Notes under the pieces: model-generated | Seen by the model: only the letters and a program-made list of their open reading frames with translations | Databases searched by the model: none | Told to the model about the DNA's origin: nothing | Shown: positions 18,035-27,105 of the stretch, in pieces | Layout of the letters: each line of letters starts with the position of its first letter | Position numbering within the stretch: position 1 is the first letter of the stretch | Position numbers and translations under genes: made by a program | Source of the DNA: an uncultured Veillonellaceae bacterium | GTDB taxonomy: Bacteria; Bacillota; Negativicutes; Veillonellales; Negativicoccaceae | Assembly (NCBI GenBank): GCA_945876385.1 | Contig: CAMCNU010000001.1 | Span: forward strand, 62,001 to 126,000 | Length of the DNA: 64,000 bases | Direction: 5' to 3'

Positions 18035-18236
18035 ATCTATCAAACGGGTCTGTGGTTGAAAGTCGAGGCCAGTCGCAGGCAAAACGATCCACGTAAGGAA
18101 ATGAGATTTCTGAGCATGGTGCGGCTTAGGGGTAAGACCTGCCGGGAAAACCGAGAGGGCGAGTAGTGAAGGAAACCGAGCGAAACCTCCAGCAGGCGAG
18201 TGTGGGGGCAAAGACCAGGTCAGCCGTTTGGTAGAT
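18035..18236 (+). ncRNA. Structured noncoding RNA, about 202 nt, possible raiA-type RNA
   Basis: No credible ORF is present, yet the segment has a consensus promoter and its two ends pair: bases 18035-18047 with 18224-18236 form 13 bp with a single G-U. A second long-range pairing is GACCTG (18136-18141) with CAGGTC (18216-18221). The body is rich in GAAA and GGAAA motifs, as in compact tertiary-folded RNAs. Length, closed ends and a nearby comF gene fit raiA RNA, a Firmicute/Actinobacterial RNA of about 205 nt often near comF and raiA genes; I cannot check the consensus, and no raiA gene is here. It lacks hallmark sequences of RNase P RNA, SRP RNA or tmRNA; 6S RNA is less likely because no long central bubble is seen. 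Confidence 0.6.
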
Positions 18237-18241
18237 TCGGC

Positions 18242-18270
18242 TTGACAAAAAAGGCATTTTCAGATACGAT
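18242..18270 (+). promoter_or_regulatory. Promoter of the Cys T-box leader
   Basis: TTGACA (18242-18247), 17 nt spacer, TACGAT (18265-18270), predicted start near 18277. It begins 6 nt after the end of the upstream RNA, with no terminator in between. Confidence 0.85.
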
Positions 18271-18276
18271 TAAATA

Positions 18277-18505
18277 TACATATTTACATGCGATGAACGG
18301 AAGAGTAAGCGTAAGTGTTCTCACAGAGACGACATTTCACGGCTGGAAGAATGTCGGTGAAGACTACGGTGAAGTGCATCCGTGAGCACAATCATGGAAA
18401 TCAAGTACATGGTTGCGTCCTGTCACGTTACGACACATGAGATTGCAGCTATCTGTAAAGCAGAGTGGAACCGCGAATAACGCCTCTGTACAGGATAGCT
18501 TTTTT
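18277..18505 (+). promoter_or_regulatory. Cysteine T-box riboswitch controlling cysE-cysS
   Basis: The leader senses uncharged tRNA-Cys and lets transcription continue when cysteine is short. Stem I elements are visible: AGAGTAAGC near 18302, AGAGA at 18325-18329, GGCTG at 18341-18345. The specifier loop GAAGTGCATC holds the codon TGC (18375-18377), cysteine. The T-box sequence AGAGTGGAACCGCG is at 18462-18475. It is followed by a terminator in which AGCTATCTGT...CAGAG pairs with CTCTG...ACAGGATAGCT, then a T run at 18500-18505. Downstream genes make and charge cysteine, which agrees. Confidence 0.95.
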
Positions 18506-18525
18506 ATATGGGAAACGGAGTGCGT

Positions 18526-19230
18526 ATGTGGAAACGGTTGCGAAATGATATACGGGTGGTGTTTGCGCGTGACCCGGCGGCGCGAAATGTGTGGGAAGTG
18601 ATTCTTTGCTATCCGGGCCTGCATGCCATCTGGTGGCATCGGTTGTCGCATTGGCTGTATGTGCGACAATGGTTTACAGCCGCACGCTGTGTATCGCACT
18701 GGGCGCGGTTTTGGACAGGGATTGAGATTCATCCCGGCGCGCAGCTCGGCGAGGGGGTATTCATCGATCACGGCGGCGGTGTAGTCATCGGTGAGACGGC
18801 GGTCGTCGGTAATAATGTCACGCTGTACCAGGGGGTCACCTTGGGCGGTACCGGCAAAGAAAAAGGCAAACGCCATCCGACGCTGGAAGACTATGTCGTG
18901 GTCGCGAGCGGTGCCAAAGTGCTCGGCTCGTTTACCGTCGGAGAAGGGGCCAAAATCGGCGCCGGCTCGGTGGTGTTAAAGCCCGTTCCGGCACACAGTA
19001 CGGTGGTCGGCATCCCCGGACAGGTGATTATGCGTAAGGGCTTGCGGGCGATTCAATGGGAGCACGGCGGGGAAGAAGAGGTCAACTTAGATCATGCGGT
19101 ATTGCCCGACCCGACGAAAGAAAAAATTACGGATTTGAAGGAACAGATTGCCCGCTTGGAGCGGCGGTTACAAAAATTGGAGGAAGAGCATGCAGGAAAT
19201 TCAAGTGTACAACACACTGACAAAGCGTAA
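18526..19230 (+). CDS. cysE: Serine O-acetyltransferase
   Basis: Transfers acetyl from acetyl-CoA to serine, the first step of cysteine synthesis. The left-handed beta-helix is obvious from the hexapeptide repeats, e.g. [20 protein letters not shown] and [23 protein letters not shown] at 18526 has ACGGAG 5 nt upstream; an in-frame ATG at 18508 lies inside the T-box terminator tail, so I reject it. 234 aa, with a charged coiled-coil-like end (about 205-230). It overlaps cysS by 41 nt. Expression should rise when tRNA-Cys is uncharged. Confidence 0.96.
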   Translation: MWKRLRNDIRVVFARDPAARNVWEVILCYPGLHAIWWHRLSHWLYVRQWFTAARCVSHWARFWTGIEIHPGAQLGEGVFIDHGGGVVIGETAVVGNNVTLYQGVTLGGTGKEKGKRHPTLEDYVVVASGAKVLGSFTVGEGAKIGAGSVVLKPVPAHSTVVGIPGQVIMRKGLRAIQWEHGGEEEVNLDHAVLPDPTKEKITDLKEQIARLERRLQKLEEEHAGNSSVQHTDKA

Positions 19231-20626
19231 AGAAGTATTTCAGCCGATAGAAGACGGGAAAGTGAGTATCTACGTCTGCGGGGTCACCCCGTATAATCAT
19301 CCGCATATCGGTAACGCCCGGCCGTTTGTCACTTGGGATGTCATTCATCGCTTTTTGGAATATTGCGGCTATGAAGTCCGTCATATCCAAAATTTTACGG
19401 ATGTCGATGACAAAATCATTCAGGCGGCACGGTTGGCGGAGCGCAGTTGGGATGAGATTGCCGAAGAGAATATCGCGGCGTATTTTACGGCGATGGATGC
19501 CCTGCATGTGCGCCGAACGGATAACTATCCGCGCGTGTCGGAGCATATCGGCGAGATTATCGCGATGATTGAGGGCCTTTTGGCCAAGGGGCACGCGTAT
19601 ACGTTGCACGGGGATGTCTATTATGATATTTCGACATTTGCCGCCTACGGGGAGCTGAGCGGCCGCACGGTCGAGGACATGCTGGCGGGAGCACGTGTGG
19701 AAGTCGACGGCGAAAAACGCAATCCGGGGGATTTTGCCCTTTGGAAAGCCGCCAAACCGGAAGAACCGGCGTGGGAGAGTCCGTGGGGGCAGGGGCGACC
19801 GGGGTGGCATATCGAATGCTCCGCGATGAGCACGAAGTACTTGGGCGATACCTTTGATTTTCACGGCGGCGGCAGTGACTTGATTTTCCCGCATCATGAA
19901 AATGAAATCGCCCAGTCGGAAGGATGTACGGGACGGCATTTTGTCAATTATTGGGTGCACAACGGATTTATTACTATCAATCAGGAGAAGATGAGCAAGT
20001 CGCTGGACAATTTCTTCTTGGTGAAAGATATTTTGGCACATTACAGTGCCGATGCATTGCGTTTCTTCCTGATATCGACCCATTACCGCAGTCCGCTCGA
20101 TTTCAGTGATGAGCGATTGGAAGAGGCGGAGCGTACCCTTGAGCGTATCGACGGGGCGATTCGCAAAGCGAGATTTCGTCTGGACGGCGCGGCCGCTGTC
20201 CGCAACGAGGCGGCACAGGCCATGCAGGCAGCGGCCGAGGCGGCCAAGGCGGAATTTATCGCCGCGATGAGCGATGATTTCAATACCGCGATGGCGTTGG
20301 GCGTGCTCTTTACCTTGGTGCGACGTTTGAATACGTACTTGGCGGAGGAGGCAGTGGCCGACCGGACGGCGTTGGAAACCGTGCTACGCGTATTGCGGGA
20401 CATGACGGAGATATTGGGCATATTGCCGCAGTCGTGGACAGAAGGCAATGCTGCCGATGCGCACGCGTATCGCGAGTTGATGGATGTCATTTTGGCGGTA
20501 CGGCAAGAGGCGCGGACACAAAAACAATATGCCGTGGCCGATGCGATACGGGATCGCTTGCAGGCCATCGGCATCACCTTGGAAGACGGTCCGGAAGGAA
20601 CCGTGTGGACGAAAAGTGAAGTTTAA
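19190..20626 (+). CDS. cysS: Cysteinyl-tRNA synthetase
   Basis: Charges tRNA-Cys with cysteine. Class I synthetase of 478 aa with HIGN (about 39-42) and the KMSKS loop ([10 protein letters not shown]). The zinc-binding residues Cys30, HIECSAM and the PHHENE segment are in place. The ATG at 19190 follows GGAGGAAGAGC. It overlaps cysE by 41 nt, so both genes are read from the same T-box controlled transcript; the cysE-cysS-mrnC order is standard for Firmicutes. Confidence 0.97.
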   Translation: MQEIQVYNTLTKRKEVFQPIEDGKVSIYVCGVTPYNHPHIGNARPFVTWDVIHRFLEYCGYEVRHIQNFTDVDDKIIQAARLAERSWDEIAEENIAAYFTAMDALHVRRTDNYPRVSEHIGEIIAMIEGLLAKGHAYTLHGDVYYDISTFAAYGELSGRTVEDMLAGARVEVDGEKRNPGDFALWKAAKPEEPAWESPWGQGRPGWHIECSAMSTKYLGDTFDFHGGGSDLIFPHHENEIAQSEGCTGRHFVNYWVHNGFITINQEKMSKSLDNFFLVKDILAHYSADALRFFLISTHYRSPLDFSDERLEEAERTLERIDGAIRKARFRLDGAAAVRNEAAQAMQAAAEAAKAEFIAAMSDDFNTAMALGVLFTLVRRLNTYLAEEAVADRTALETVLRVLRDMTEILGILPQSWTEGNAADAHAYRELMDVILAVRQEARTQKQYAVADAIRDRLQAIGITLEDGPEGTVWTKSEV

Positions 20627-21089
20627 TCAGTACTTGCGTCTGCGTCGTCGCGCCGTCGATGAGCTTGTCGCACGGGCGGAAGGGAGCGAGCGGACAACGC
20701 GGGAGCCGGATGTGCGTTCCTATGCGTATCTGGGTGATGCGGTGTACAGTCTGTACGTGCGGCGCAAACTGGTGGAAACCGGTATCGTTTCCACGCGCGT
20801 GTTGCATGACTTGGCGGCGCAAATCGTGTCGGCCAAAGCCCAAAGTCGTGTCCTGCTGCAGATGGAAGATGAGCTCACTGCAGAAGAGCGGGAGTTTTGC
20901 CGTCGGGCGCGGAATGCTTCCGTACATACCCCGGCGAGCGCGACAGTCGGCGAATACCATCGCAGTACCGCGTGGGAAGCGTTGTTGGGATACTATGCCT
21001 GGCGCGAGCGGCACGACCGAATCGATACGCTCTTGGCGTCGGCATGGCGGATAGTGACGGGAGAGTTGGCGGATGAAATCATCGCATAA
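20616..21089 (+). CDS. mrnC: Mini-ribonuclease III
   Basis: Homodimeric RNase III without a dsRNA-binding domain, used in 23S rRNA 3' maturation. About 157 aa. The catalytic helix SYAYLGDAVYSLYVR carries the metal-binding Asp, and EAXX GYY (WEALLGYYAW) the second site. The GTG at 20616 lies within the end of cysS; I chose it because the family begins near residue KFNQYLRL. Its position between cysS and rlmB is conserved. Confidence 0.92.
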   Translation: MKFNQYLRLRRRAVDELVARAEGSERTTREPDVRSYAYLGDAVYSLYVRRKLVETGIVSTRVLHDLAAQIVSAKAQSRVLLQMEDELTAEEREFCRRARNASVHTPASATVGEYHRSTAWEALLGYYAWRERHDRIDTLLASAWRIVTGELADEIIA

Positions 21090-21819
21090 ACAGATGTATA
21101 TTGCCGGGCGCAATGCCGCGAAAGAAGCTTTGGCGGCCGGACGGGCGGAGCATTGCTACTTGACGGGACGCGCCCAAGGCGAATTGGTGCGAATCGAAGC
21201 GGACGCCGAGCGGCGCGGCGTCCCGGTGTCGTGGCTGTCTGCGCAGGAATTGCAGGCGCTGGTGCCGCATGTCCGGCATCAAGGTGTGGTAGTGCAGGCG
21301 CGTCCGTATGCGTATGCATCGCTGGAGCGCGTCACGGCGCAGGCGCTGTCCCGTCCGCACTCGTTGTTGGTCTTGCTGGACGGCGTCGAAGATCCGCACA
21401 ATGTCGGTGCCATTATCCGGACGGCGGATGCGGCAGGCGCCGATGCCGTGCTTTTGCCGGAACGACGCGCCGCGCAGATTACGGAAACGGTGCATCGCAC
21501 TTCGGCAGGGGCGACGGCCTGGATGCCGATTGTCCGTATCGGCAATGTGGCACGGACATTGGCGGAGCTCAAAGCACAGGGGTACTGGGTCTTCGGTACG
21601 GATATGGAGGGCTCGATTTCCTATCGGGATGCGGACTTCAACGGGCATTGTGTCTTGGTCGTCGGCAATGAAGGCAAAGGCATGGCGAGGTTGACGCGGG
21701 AAGCGTGTGATTACCTGGTGAAGATTCCGATGTACGGTCATGTCGAATCGCTGAATGTGTCGGTCGCGGCGGGCTTGCTGCTGTATGCCGCCGCCGGGGC
21801 GGTGCCGCATGAAACGTGA
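21073..21819 (+). CDS. rlmB: 23S rRNA (guanosine-2'-O-)-methyltransferase RlmB/TrmH family
   Basis: SPOUT-fold enzyme that methylates the ribose of an rRNA guanosine (G2251 in E. coli) using S-adenosylmethionine. 248 aa: an N-terminal L30e-like substrate domain (1-80) and the knotted SPOUT domain with LLDGVEDPHNVGAIIRTA, VVGNEGKGM and IPMYGHVESLNVSVAAG. Overlaps mrnC by 17 nt and yacP by 11 nt. TrmH-type tRNA methylation is an alternative that sequence alone does not exclude. Confidence 0.93.
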   Translation: MKSSHKQMYIAGRNAAKEALAAGRAEHCYLTGRAQGELVRIEADAERRGVPVSWLSAQELQALVPHVRHQGVVVQARPYAYASLERVTAQALSRPHSLLVLLDGVEDPHNVGAIIRTADAAGADAVLLPERRAAQITETVHRTSAGATAWMPIVRIGNVARTLAELKAQGYWVFGTDMEGSISYRDADFNGHCVLVVGNEGKGMARLTREACDYLVKIPMYGHVESLNVSVAAGLLLYAAAGAVPHET

Positions 21820-22330
21820 TTTGTGGCTGATTGACGGATACAATGTCTTGCATAGCGATCGGGAGTATTGGAAATTTACTTTGCAGGACACCGGCCATGC
21901 GCGTGAGCGTCTGCAGGAGGCCTTGCTTGATTTCGGCGGTCATCGTCACTTGGATATTATTTTGGTGTTTGACGGCAAGAGCAGCGGTGCGGCGGAAGAA
22001 CTCGATTTGAATCGTCATTTTCGGGTGGTGTATACGCGTCGCGGGCAAACGGCGGACAGCGACATCGAACAGCAAGTCTATCGCTTGCAAGACAGTTTCC
22101 GCTATGTCTATGTCGTGACTTCGGACGGTGCGGAACAGAGCCAAATCAGCGGCAACGGCGGGATCCGCAAACCGTCACGGGAGCTGATGCAGGAGATGGA
22201 GGCGGATAAACATGCCCAGGCGGATGATCGCCGCCGCAGTAAGAAAGCGCCGCAGGGCTTTTCCGTCGGGGAGCGAATCGACGCCGAATCACGGGCGATA
22301 CTGGAACGGATTCGGCACGGGCGGAAGTGA
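21809..22330 (+). CDS. yacP: NYN-domain ribonuclease YacP (Rae1)
   Basis: A PIN/NYN-type nuclease of 173 aa; the Bacillus homologue Rae1 cuts mRNA in the ribosomal A site. The N-terminus DLWLIDGYNVLHS and the acidic residues LVFDGK and TSDGAEQ are the expected metal site. The ATG at 21809 overlaps rlmB by 11 nt. The tail from about 130 is charged and low-complexity. Last gene of the cysE operon; sigH has its own promoter. Confidence 0.92.
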   Translation: MKRDLWLIDGYNVLHSDREYWKFTLQDTGHARERLQEALLDFGGHRHLDIILVFDGKSSGAAEELDLNRHFRVVYTRRGQTADSDIEQQVYRLQDSFRYVYVVTSDGAEQSQISGNGGIRKPSRELMQEMEADKHAQADDRRRSKKAPQGFSVGERIDAESRAILERIRHGRK

Positions 22331-22338
22331 CTTGCGGC

Positions 22339-22367
22339 TTGCACGTCGTGTCTGAATCACGTATAAT
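22339..22367 (+). promoter_or_regulatory. Promoter of sigH
   Basis: TTGCAC (22339-22344), 17 nt spacer, TATAAT (22362-22367); start near 22374, some 30 nt before the likely TTG start codon. Confidence 0.8.
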
Positions 22368-22403
22368 AACTATATTAATATGGGGCAGTGTGGGAGGAGT
22401 ATC

Positions 22404-23036
22404 TTGCAGAATCTGATGAACACACCGGATTGGGCGTCACTGACGGATGAAGAAGCCGTGCAGTTGGCACAGCAGGGCAACAGCGCGGCGACGGAGCACT
22501 TGATTAAGAAGTATGCCGATACCATCGAAATGCGCAAGCACGGGTATTTTTTACCCGGCGGCGATGATGACGATTTGCGCCAGGAAGCGCGTATCGGTCT
22601 GCTCAAAGCCATTCGTGATTATGACGCAAGGCGCAATGCCACGTTCAAGACATTTGCCAACTTGTGTATTACGCGACAGATTTTGACATCCGTCAAAAAT
22701 GCCAATCGGCGCAAGCACGGTGTACTCAGTACGGCGGAGTCGTTGGATGCGCCGGCGTACGGCGAGGAGACCACACGGACATTGTGGGAAACCGTAGCCG
22801 ACAGCCGTTCGGAAAATCCGGAAGCGACGTATTTGCGACGGGCGCTGTTGGACTCGGTGAGCCGACGGATTCCGCAGTTGCTCAGCCATTTGGAGTTGCA
22901 AGTGCTGCTCGCCTATGTGCGCGGTGAGAGTTACCGGGACATTGCGCGACGGCTGGAGCGCTCGCCCAAATCCATTGACAATGCCATTCAGCGGGCAAAA
23001 CAGAAATTGTCTCGCTATGTACATGAATTCAAATAA
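22404..23036 (+). CDS. sigH: RNA polymerase sigma factor SigH-type
   Basis: Sigma-70 family factor of about 210 aa. Region 2 (ADTIEMRKHGYFLPGGDDDD and RQEARIGLLKAIRDYD) and the region 4 helix-turn-helix (YRDIARRLERSPKSIDN) are clear; the pattern fits SigH/sigma-30. I use the TTG at 22404, placed 5-7 nt after GGGAGGAG; an ATG at 22380 lies too close to the predicted transcript start, and 22416 is another option. In Bacillus SigH drives early sporulation and competence; which role it has here is not visible, but several competence genes lie in this window. It precedes secG, as in many Firmicutes. Confidence 0.88.
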   Translation: MQNLMNTPDWASLTDEEAVQLAQQGNSAATEHLIKKYADTIEMRKHGYFLPGGDDDDLRQEARIGLLKAIRDYDARRNATFKTFANLCITRQILTSVKNANRRKHGVLSTAESLDAPAYGEETTRTLWETVADSRSENPEATYLRRALLDSVSRRIPQLLSHLELQVLLAYVRGESYRDIARRLERSPKSIDNAIQRAKQKLSRYVHEFK

Positions 23037-23055
23037 TGAAAGGCGGAGACGGTAA

Positions 23056-23292
23056 GTGAAGACGACATTGATGATTATGGAAGTTATCATCGGGATTTTA
23101 TTGATTGTGGTAGTGGTATTGCAAGAGGCGAAAACGGCCGGCATGGGCAGTTCCATCGGCGGGGCGGGCGATACCTTTTTCGGCGGCAAGGCGCGGGGCA
23201 AGGATGCGATACTGTCGCGTCTGACGGTGATATTAGGCGTCGCTTTTGCACTGGTCAGTCTGGCCTTGGGAAAATATTTGAATACATTTTAA
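23056..23292 (+). CDS. secG: Protein translocase subunit SecG
   Basis: Small membrane subunit of SecYEG, 78 aa, with two membrane segments (about 5-22 and 54-73) flanking a Gly-rich loop (GMGSSIGGAGDTFFGG). GTG start with GGCGGAG 8-9 nt upstream. An intrinsic terminator follows immediately. Confidence 0.95.
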   Translation: MKTTLMIMEVIIGILLIVVVVLQEAKTAGMGSSIGGAGDTFFGGKARGKDAILSRLTVILGVAFALVSLALGKYLNTF

Positions 23293-23295
23293 TTC

Positions 23296-23320
23296 AACCC
23301 GCGGCAGCGGGTTTTTCTTT
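23296..23320 (+). terminator. Terminator between secG and rnr
   Basis: AACCCGC-GGCA-GCGGGTT then TTTCTTTT. It comes just 25 nt before the rnr start, and no new promoter is visible, so some read-through must feed rnr. Confidence 0.8.
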
Positions 23321-23344
23321 TAGGAGAACGGAGGCGGTGAACGG

Positions 23345-25447
23345 ATGCTGCACCGACAAAGCAGTGTGCCGATGACATATCGGCCGGGGGACTCGGTGGA
23401 AGGGGTCTACAAAGGCTATGCCAAACATTTCGGTTTTTTGATTACGGAAGATGAGCAAAAGGATGTCTATATCAGTAAAGCCAATCGCGGTGAAGCGATG
23501 CACAACGACCGGGTCGAGGTCGAGATCATCGCGGTCAATCATCGGCGCGGCCGCTGTGAGGGGCGCGTTCGGCGTGTCATTACGCATGCCAATGAAACGG
23601 TGGTCGGTACCTTTGCATTGGCGGGGCAGTTTGCGACGGTGATGCCCGATGACGAGCGCATCGGTACGGACGTATGGATACCGCTCAACGGTACGGCGCA
23701 CGCCAAAAGCGGTGCCAAGGTCTTGGTCAGGCTGACCAAATGGCCGCAGTCACAACGCATGGCGGAAGGGGTCGTGGAAGAAGTACTCGGCTATGAGGGA
23801 GATACGGGGCTGGACATTACCATGATTGTCGCCAATCACAAGATTCCGGCCGTGTTTCCGGAAGAGGCGTTGGCGGAGGCCGAGCAAGTCGCCCGAGAAG
23901 CGGTCGTGCCGGAAGGCCGTACGGACTATCGGGAGTTGCCGGTAGTCACGGTGGACGGAGCGGACGCCAAGGACTTGGACGATGCGGTATATTGCGAAGA
24001 ACTCGGCAACGGGCATTTTCGGTTGAGCGTTCATATCGCCGATGTCAGCCACTATGTACGGGCCGGCAGTGCGCTGGACAAAGAAGCCTTTCGTCGCGGC
24101 ACGAGCGTGTACTTGGCGGATCGCGTGATTCCAATGCTGCCGGAGATTTTGTCCAACGGCGTCTGCAGTTTGAACGAAGGCGTGGACCGCTATACCATGT
24201 CGGTGGAAATGGAAATCGACGAGGCGGGGAAGGTCGTCCGTTCGCACGTCGGACCGGGAATTATTCGCAGTGCACGGCGCTGTACCTATGACGAATTAAA
24301 AAAAGCCTTGCTCGAAGATGTGTATCCCGAGGATATCAAGCCGCATTTGCCGATGTTTCGGGCGTGGCGGCGGCTGGCAGAACGCTTGATCCGGATGCGC
24401 GCAGGGCGGGGCGCGTTGGATTTTGATTTTCCCGAATATAAAATCATATTGGCTACGGACGGTCGACCACTACAAATCGTGCAGCGGGAGCGGACGATTG
24501 CGGAGCGGATGATTGAACAGGCGATGCTGATTGCCAATGAAACGGTCGCCAAGTACATCGCGCCGGAAGGCAGAACGGCGATATTCCGCGTACACGGCAG
24601 TCCCGATACGGAAAAGCTTCAGCATGTATTGACCTTGATGGAGGCGATGGGCGCGCCGTGCCGTCTCCCGGAAGAGGTGCGCACGGAAGATGTGCGGAAA
24701 CTGCTCGATGCCGCGCGCGAACACGGTATCGCCAAAACGGCGGAGGTCATGGTGCTGCGTGCGCTGCCGCAAGCGTACTATGATACGGTCAATCTGGGGC
24801 ATTTCGCGCTGGCATCGACCGACTATACGCATTTTACTTCGCCGATACGTCGCTATCCCGACCTTGTGGTACATCGCTTGGTGCGTGAAATCGCAGGTGG
24901 TCGCAGACAACGCAAAATCGATATCTCACGTCTGGAAAAGGCGGCACTGCAGTCATCCATGGCGGAGCGTCGTGCGGTCGAGGCCGAACGGGAAACGATG
25001 GATCTCAAACGGGTAGAATACATGGCGCCTTTTGTCGGAGAAGCCTTCGATGCAACCGTTACGGGAATTACCGATTTCGGTATTTTCGTCGGGCTTGGCA
25101 ACGGCGCCGAGGGACTTGTGCATGCGGAATTATTGGCAGACGGCAGCGGGTATTTTGACGAACGGACCTACCAATATAAGGATCGGCAAGGCACACCGCT
25201 GTATACTATCGGTGATGAGATGCGTGTCACGCTGATTAAGGCGGACATCGAGAAACGCATGCTCGACTTTGCGCCCGGCGAAATTCGCTCGTGGACGGAT
25301 TTGGAAACATGGCAGAAGCAATTATCGGGGACGAAAGACCGCCATCCGAAGACGGCAAAAGCCAAAGGCGGCGGACGTCGTAAAAAGGGCAAAACCGGTA
25401 AAAAGAAAAAAGGGCGACATCATAAACAGGCACACAAACGGAGGTAA
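23345..25447 (+). CDS. rnr: Ribonuclease R
   Basis: 3'-5' exoribonuclease able to degrade structured RNA and act with tmRNA on faulty messages. The 700 aa protein has cold-shock-like domains (1-190), the RNB catalytic domain ([12 protein letters not shown] acidic cluster near 205-215; [15 protein letters not shown]), an S1 domain (about 560-640) and a Lys/Arg-rich tail. GGAGG 10 nt before the ATG. Followed 2 nt later by smpB, the usual rnr-smpB pairing. Confidence 0.96.
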   Translation: MLHRQSSVPMTYRPGDSVEGVYKGYAKHFGFLITEDEQKDVYISKANRGEAMHNDRVEVEIIAVNHRRGRCEGRVRRVITHANETVVGTFALAGQFATVMPDDERIGTDVWIPLNGTAHAKSGAKVLVRLTKWPQSQRMAEGVVEEVLGYEGDTGLDITMIVANHKIPAVFPEEALAEAEQVAREAVVPEGRTDYRELPVVTVDGADAKDLDDAVYCEELGNGHFRLSVHIADVSHYVRAGSALDKEAFRRGTSVYLADRVIPMLPEILSNGVCSLNEGVDRYTMSVEMEIDEAGKVVRSHVGPGIIRSARRCTYDELKKALLEDVYPEDIKPHLPMFRAWRRLAERLIRMRAGRGALDFDFPEYKIILATDGRPLQIVQRERTIAERMIEQAMLIANETVAKYIAPEGRTAIFRVHGSPDTEKLQHVLTLMEAMGAPCRLPEEVRTEDVRKLLDAAREHGIAKTAEVMVLRALPQAYYDTVNLGHFALASTDYTHFTSPIRRYPDLVVHRLVREIAGGRRQRKIDISRLEKAALQSSMAERRAVEAERETMDLKRVEYMAPFVGEAFDATVTGITDFGIFVGLGNGAEGLVHAELLADGSGYFDERTYQYKDRQGTPLYTIGDEMRVTLIKADIEKRMLDFAPGEIRSWTDLETWQKQLSGTKDRHPKTAKAKGGGRRKKGKTGKKKKGRHHKQAHKRR

Positions 25448-25449
25448 GT

Positions 25450-25908
25450 ATGGGAGAAAACGGACAACGGCGCATTGCCGACAACCGCAAAGCGCGGCAT
25501 GATTACTTTGTCCATGAAAGCTATGAAGCAGGCATTGCGCTCGTCGGTACGGAAGTCAAATCAATCCGACAAGGAAAAGTCAACCTCAAAGACGGCTATG
25601 CCCAAATTCGGGGCGGTGAACTGTGGCTCTACAATGTCCATATCAGTCCTTACGAAGAGGGCAATCGTTTCAATGTAGAGCCGCTGCGTCCGCGCAAACT
25701 CCTCATGCATCGCGGTGAGATAAATAAGCTGGCGGGCAAGGTGCAGCAGAAGGGATATACCCTGATTCCGCTGGCATTATATTGGGGACGCGGCAAAGTC
25801 AAAGTCAACTTGGGCGTATGCACCGGCAAGAAAATCTATGACAAACGCAAAGATTTGGCGGAGAAAACCGCACGCCGGGATATGGAACGCGGTATGGCAC
25901 GGCACTGA
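25450..25908 (+). CDS. smpB: SsrA-binding protein SmpB
   Basis: Binds tmRNA and places it in the A site of a stalled ribosome. 152 aa, with [35 protein letters not shown] and the basic C-terminus [20 protein letters not shown]. Typical length. The ssrA promoter -35 box begins right after its stop codon. Confidence 0.97.
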   Translation: MGENGQRRIADNRKARHDYFVHESYEAGIALVGTEVKSIRQGKVNLKDGYAQIRGGELWLYNVHISPYEEGNRFNVEPLRPRKLLMHRGEINKLAGKVQQKGYTLIPLALYWGRGKVKVNLGVCTGKKIYDKRKDLAEKTARRDMERGMARH

Positions 25909-25937
25909 TTGAGATGTCAACGTCGGTGTGGTATAAT
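25909..25937 (+). promoter_or_regulatory. Promoter of ssrA
   Basis: TTGAGA (25909-25914), 17 nt spacer, TATAAT (25932-25937) with an extended TG. Mature tmRNA begins about 11 nt further. Confidence 0.85.
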
Positions 25938-25947
25938 GACTACATAT

Positions 25948-26288
25948 GGGGGCGCATCGGTTTCGACAGGAGTAGGTGTGCTATCGACAGCGGGTCGGGG
26001 TCTCGGTCACCCCGTAAAACCACCGAAACAAACATAAACGCAAATAACGAATTTGCACTGGCAGCATAAGCCACGCCGCCTTATGTTCTCCCGAGACATA
26101 AGCTCGGCGTCACTCATCGGGATACCTTTACGGAACGTCGGATACCGCTGAAGGGAAACACATCCGAATCGTCTTTGTCGGCTTGTTCATGAGCGAAACA
26201 AAGATTAACACCCGATCATGAACTGCACCCGGAGCGGTCGGTAGGGCAATATTTTTGGACAGGGGTTCGACTCCCCTCGTCTCCACCA
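25948..26288 (+). ncRNA. ssrA: Transfer-messenger RNA (tmRNA)
   Basis: Rescues stalled ribosomes by acting as alanyl-tRNA and as mRNA. The 5' end GGGGGCGC pairs with the 3' end of the acceptor stem, and the T arm GGGGTTCGACTCCCC plus the encoded CCA close the tRNA-like part. The tag frame, GCA at 26040-26042 to TAA at 26067-26069, encodes ANNEFALAA, so the appended tag would be A-ANNEFALAA, ending in the LAA degradation signal. Single-piece form, 341 nt. Confidence 0.97.
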
Positions 26289-26299
26289 GAGGACAAGGT

Positions 26300-26329
26300 A
26301 GCGCATATCCGTACGGATATGCGCTTTTT
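26300..26329 (+). terminator. Terminator of ssrA
   Basis: AGCGCATATCC-GTAC-GGATATGCGCT, 11 bp, then TTTTG. Confidence 0.9.
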
Positions 26330-26464
26330 GTGTGTGCATCGGTGCGGGTGCTTGGCAGATTCTCCGCGCGGGATACAATGATTGCCGATACTCCATTGCC
26401 AAAACGCAAGAAACAGTAGATAATGATAGTAGAGATACAGCGGAAGACGCAGGGGGTGAAACGA

Positions 26465-26656
26465 ATGGCAGGAATGACACACGAGGAAATGCTGGAACAG
26501 ACGAGAGCATTCATGAAGAAACTGAACAGCCGACCGATGACACCCGAAACGAAAGCGTACATCGAGTACATGGATTGGGTGGATTCGCAGGAGTACAACA
26601 ATCTCCCGGAAACAATCAAGCGGCGGAAAGAACTGGCCGACAGTCTGACCATCTAG
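26465..26656 (+). CDS. Small protein, possible antitoxin-like partner of the zeta-like remnant
   Basis: 63 aa, charged and helical: MAGMTHEEMLEQTRAFMKKL at the start and ending RRKELADSLTI. It has a usable ribosome binding site (AGGGGGTGA, 26451-26459). I infer an antitoxin-type role only from its size and its place just before a zeta-toxin-like sequence; no family was recognised with confidence. It lies in the short accessory stretch between ssrA and the pilus operon, which is visibly less GC-rich than neighbouring genes. Confidence 0.45.
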   Translation: MAGMTHEEMLEQTRAFMKKLNSRPMTPETKAYIEYMDWVDSQEYNNLPETIKRRKELADSLTI

Positions 26657-26662
26657 GGCATA

Positions 26663-27105
26663 CTAAAGAGGGCGATGCCCATATTGCCTACATTGAGAAT
26701 TTGCCGTATACCGTGGAAGTAGGCGAACCGCGTCGCGTGAAACTGGAGGCGGAAGGCAAAGACACGGGATTTGGCGGAATTGCCGTTGATGAACGGATAG
26801 CCGCACAAAATCAAATGAATGAGCACGGTGTATTGTTGGTGGAATGGGCAAAGGAACACGGGATTTCAAAAACGCACACAACTGCTGAAAGGCGAGAGTT
26901 GCGCGCAAACATTGTTGACGACTATTATGACAAAGGCACGTATGCTAAAGGCAGACAGGCCTTTTTAATTTTGGGCTTACCCGCGGCGGGTAAATCAAGC
27001 CTTGCCGACCCGTTGGCGAAAAATATGCAGGCGATTATCGTCGATAGTGATGAACTCAACAGCAGTAGCAATATCATGGAAACAAGCAACGATATCAGGC
27101 TATGA
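26663..27105 (+). pseudogene. Truncated zeta-toxin / UDP-GlcNAc kinase-like gene
   Basis: Open frame without a clear start codon. From about 26670 it reads GDAHIAYIENLPYTVEVGEP, later a Walker A (ILGLPAAGKSSLADPLA, around 26968-27018) and AIIVDSDE, the spot where zeta-type kinases have their catalytic Asp and Glu. Then the sequence leaves the family pattern, and the frame stops at 27105; the rest of the toxin fold (substrate part, second half) is missing. Intact relatives occur as modules of large mobile-element proteins, from memory. I conclude it is a decayed piece. Confidence 0.6.

Noticed and set aside
18035-18236. RNase P RNA, SRP RNA or a cobalamin/lysine riboswitch for the structured RNA
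   Set aside because: None of the hallmark sequences of these families was found, and no coding gene follows directly.
26332-26670. Upstream extension of the zeta-like frame through the small-protein gene
   Set aside because: The extension is low-complexity, starts within the ssrA terminator region and overlaps a better ORF in another frame.
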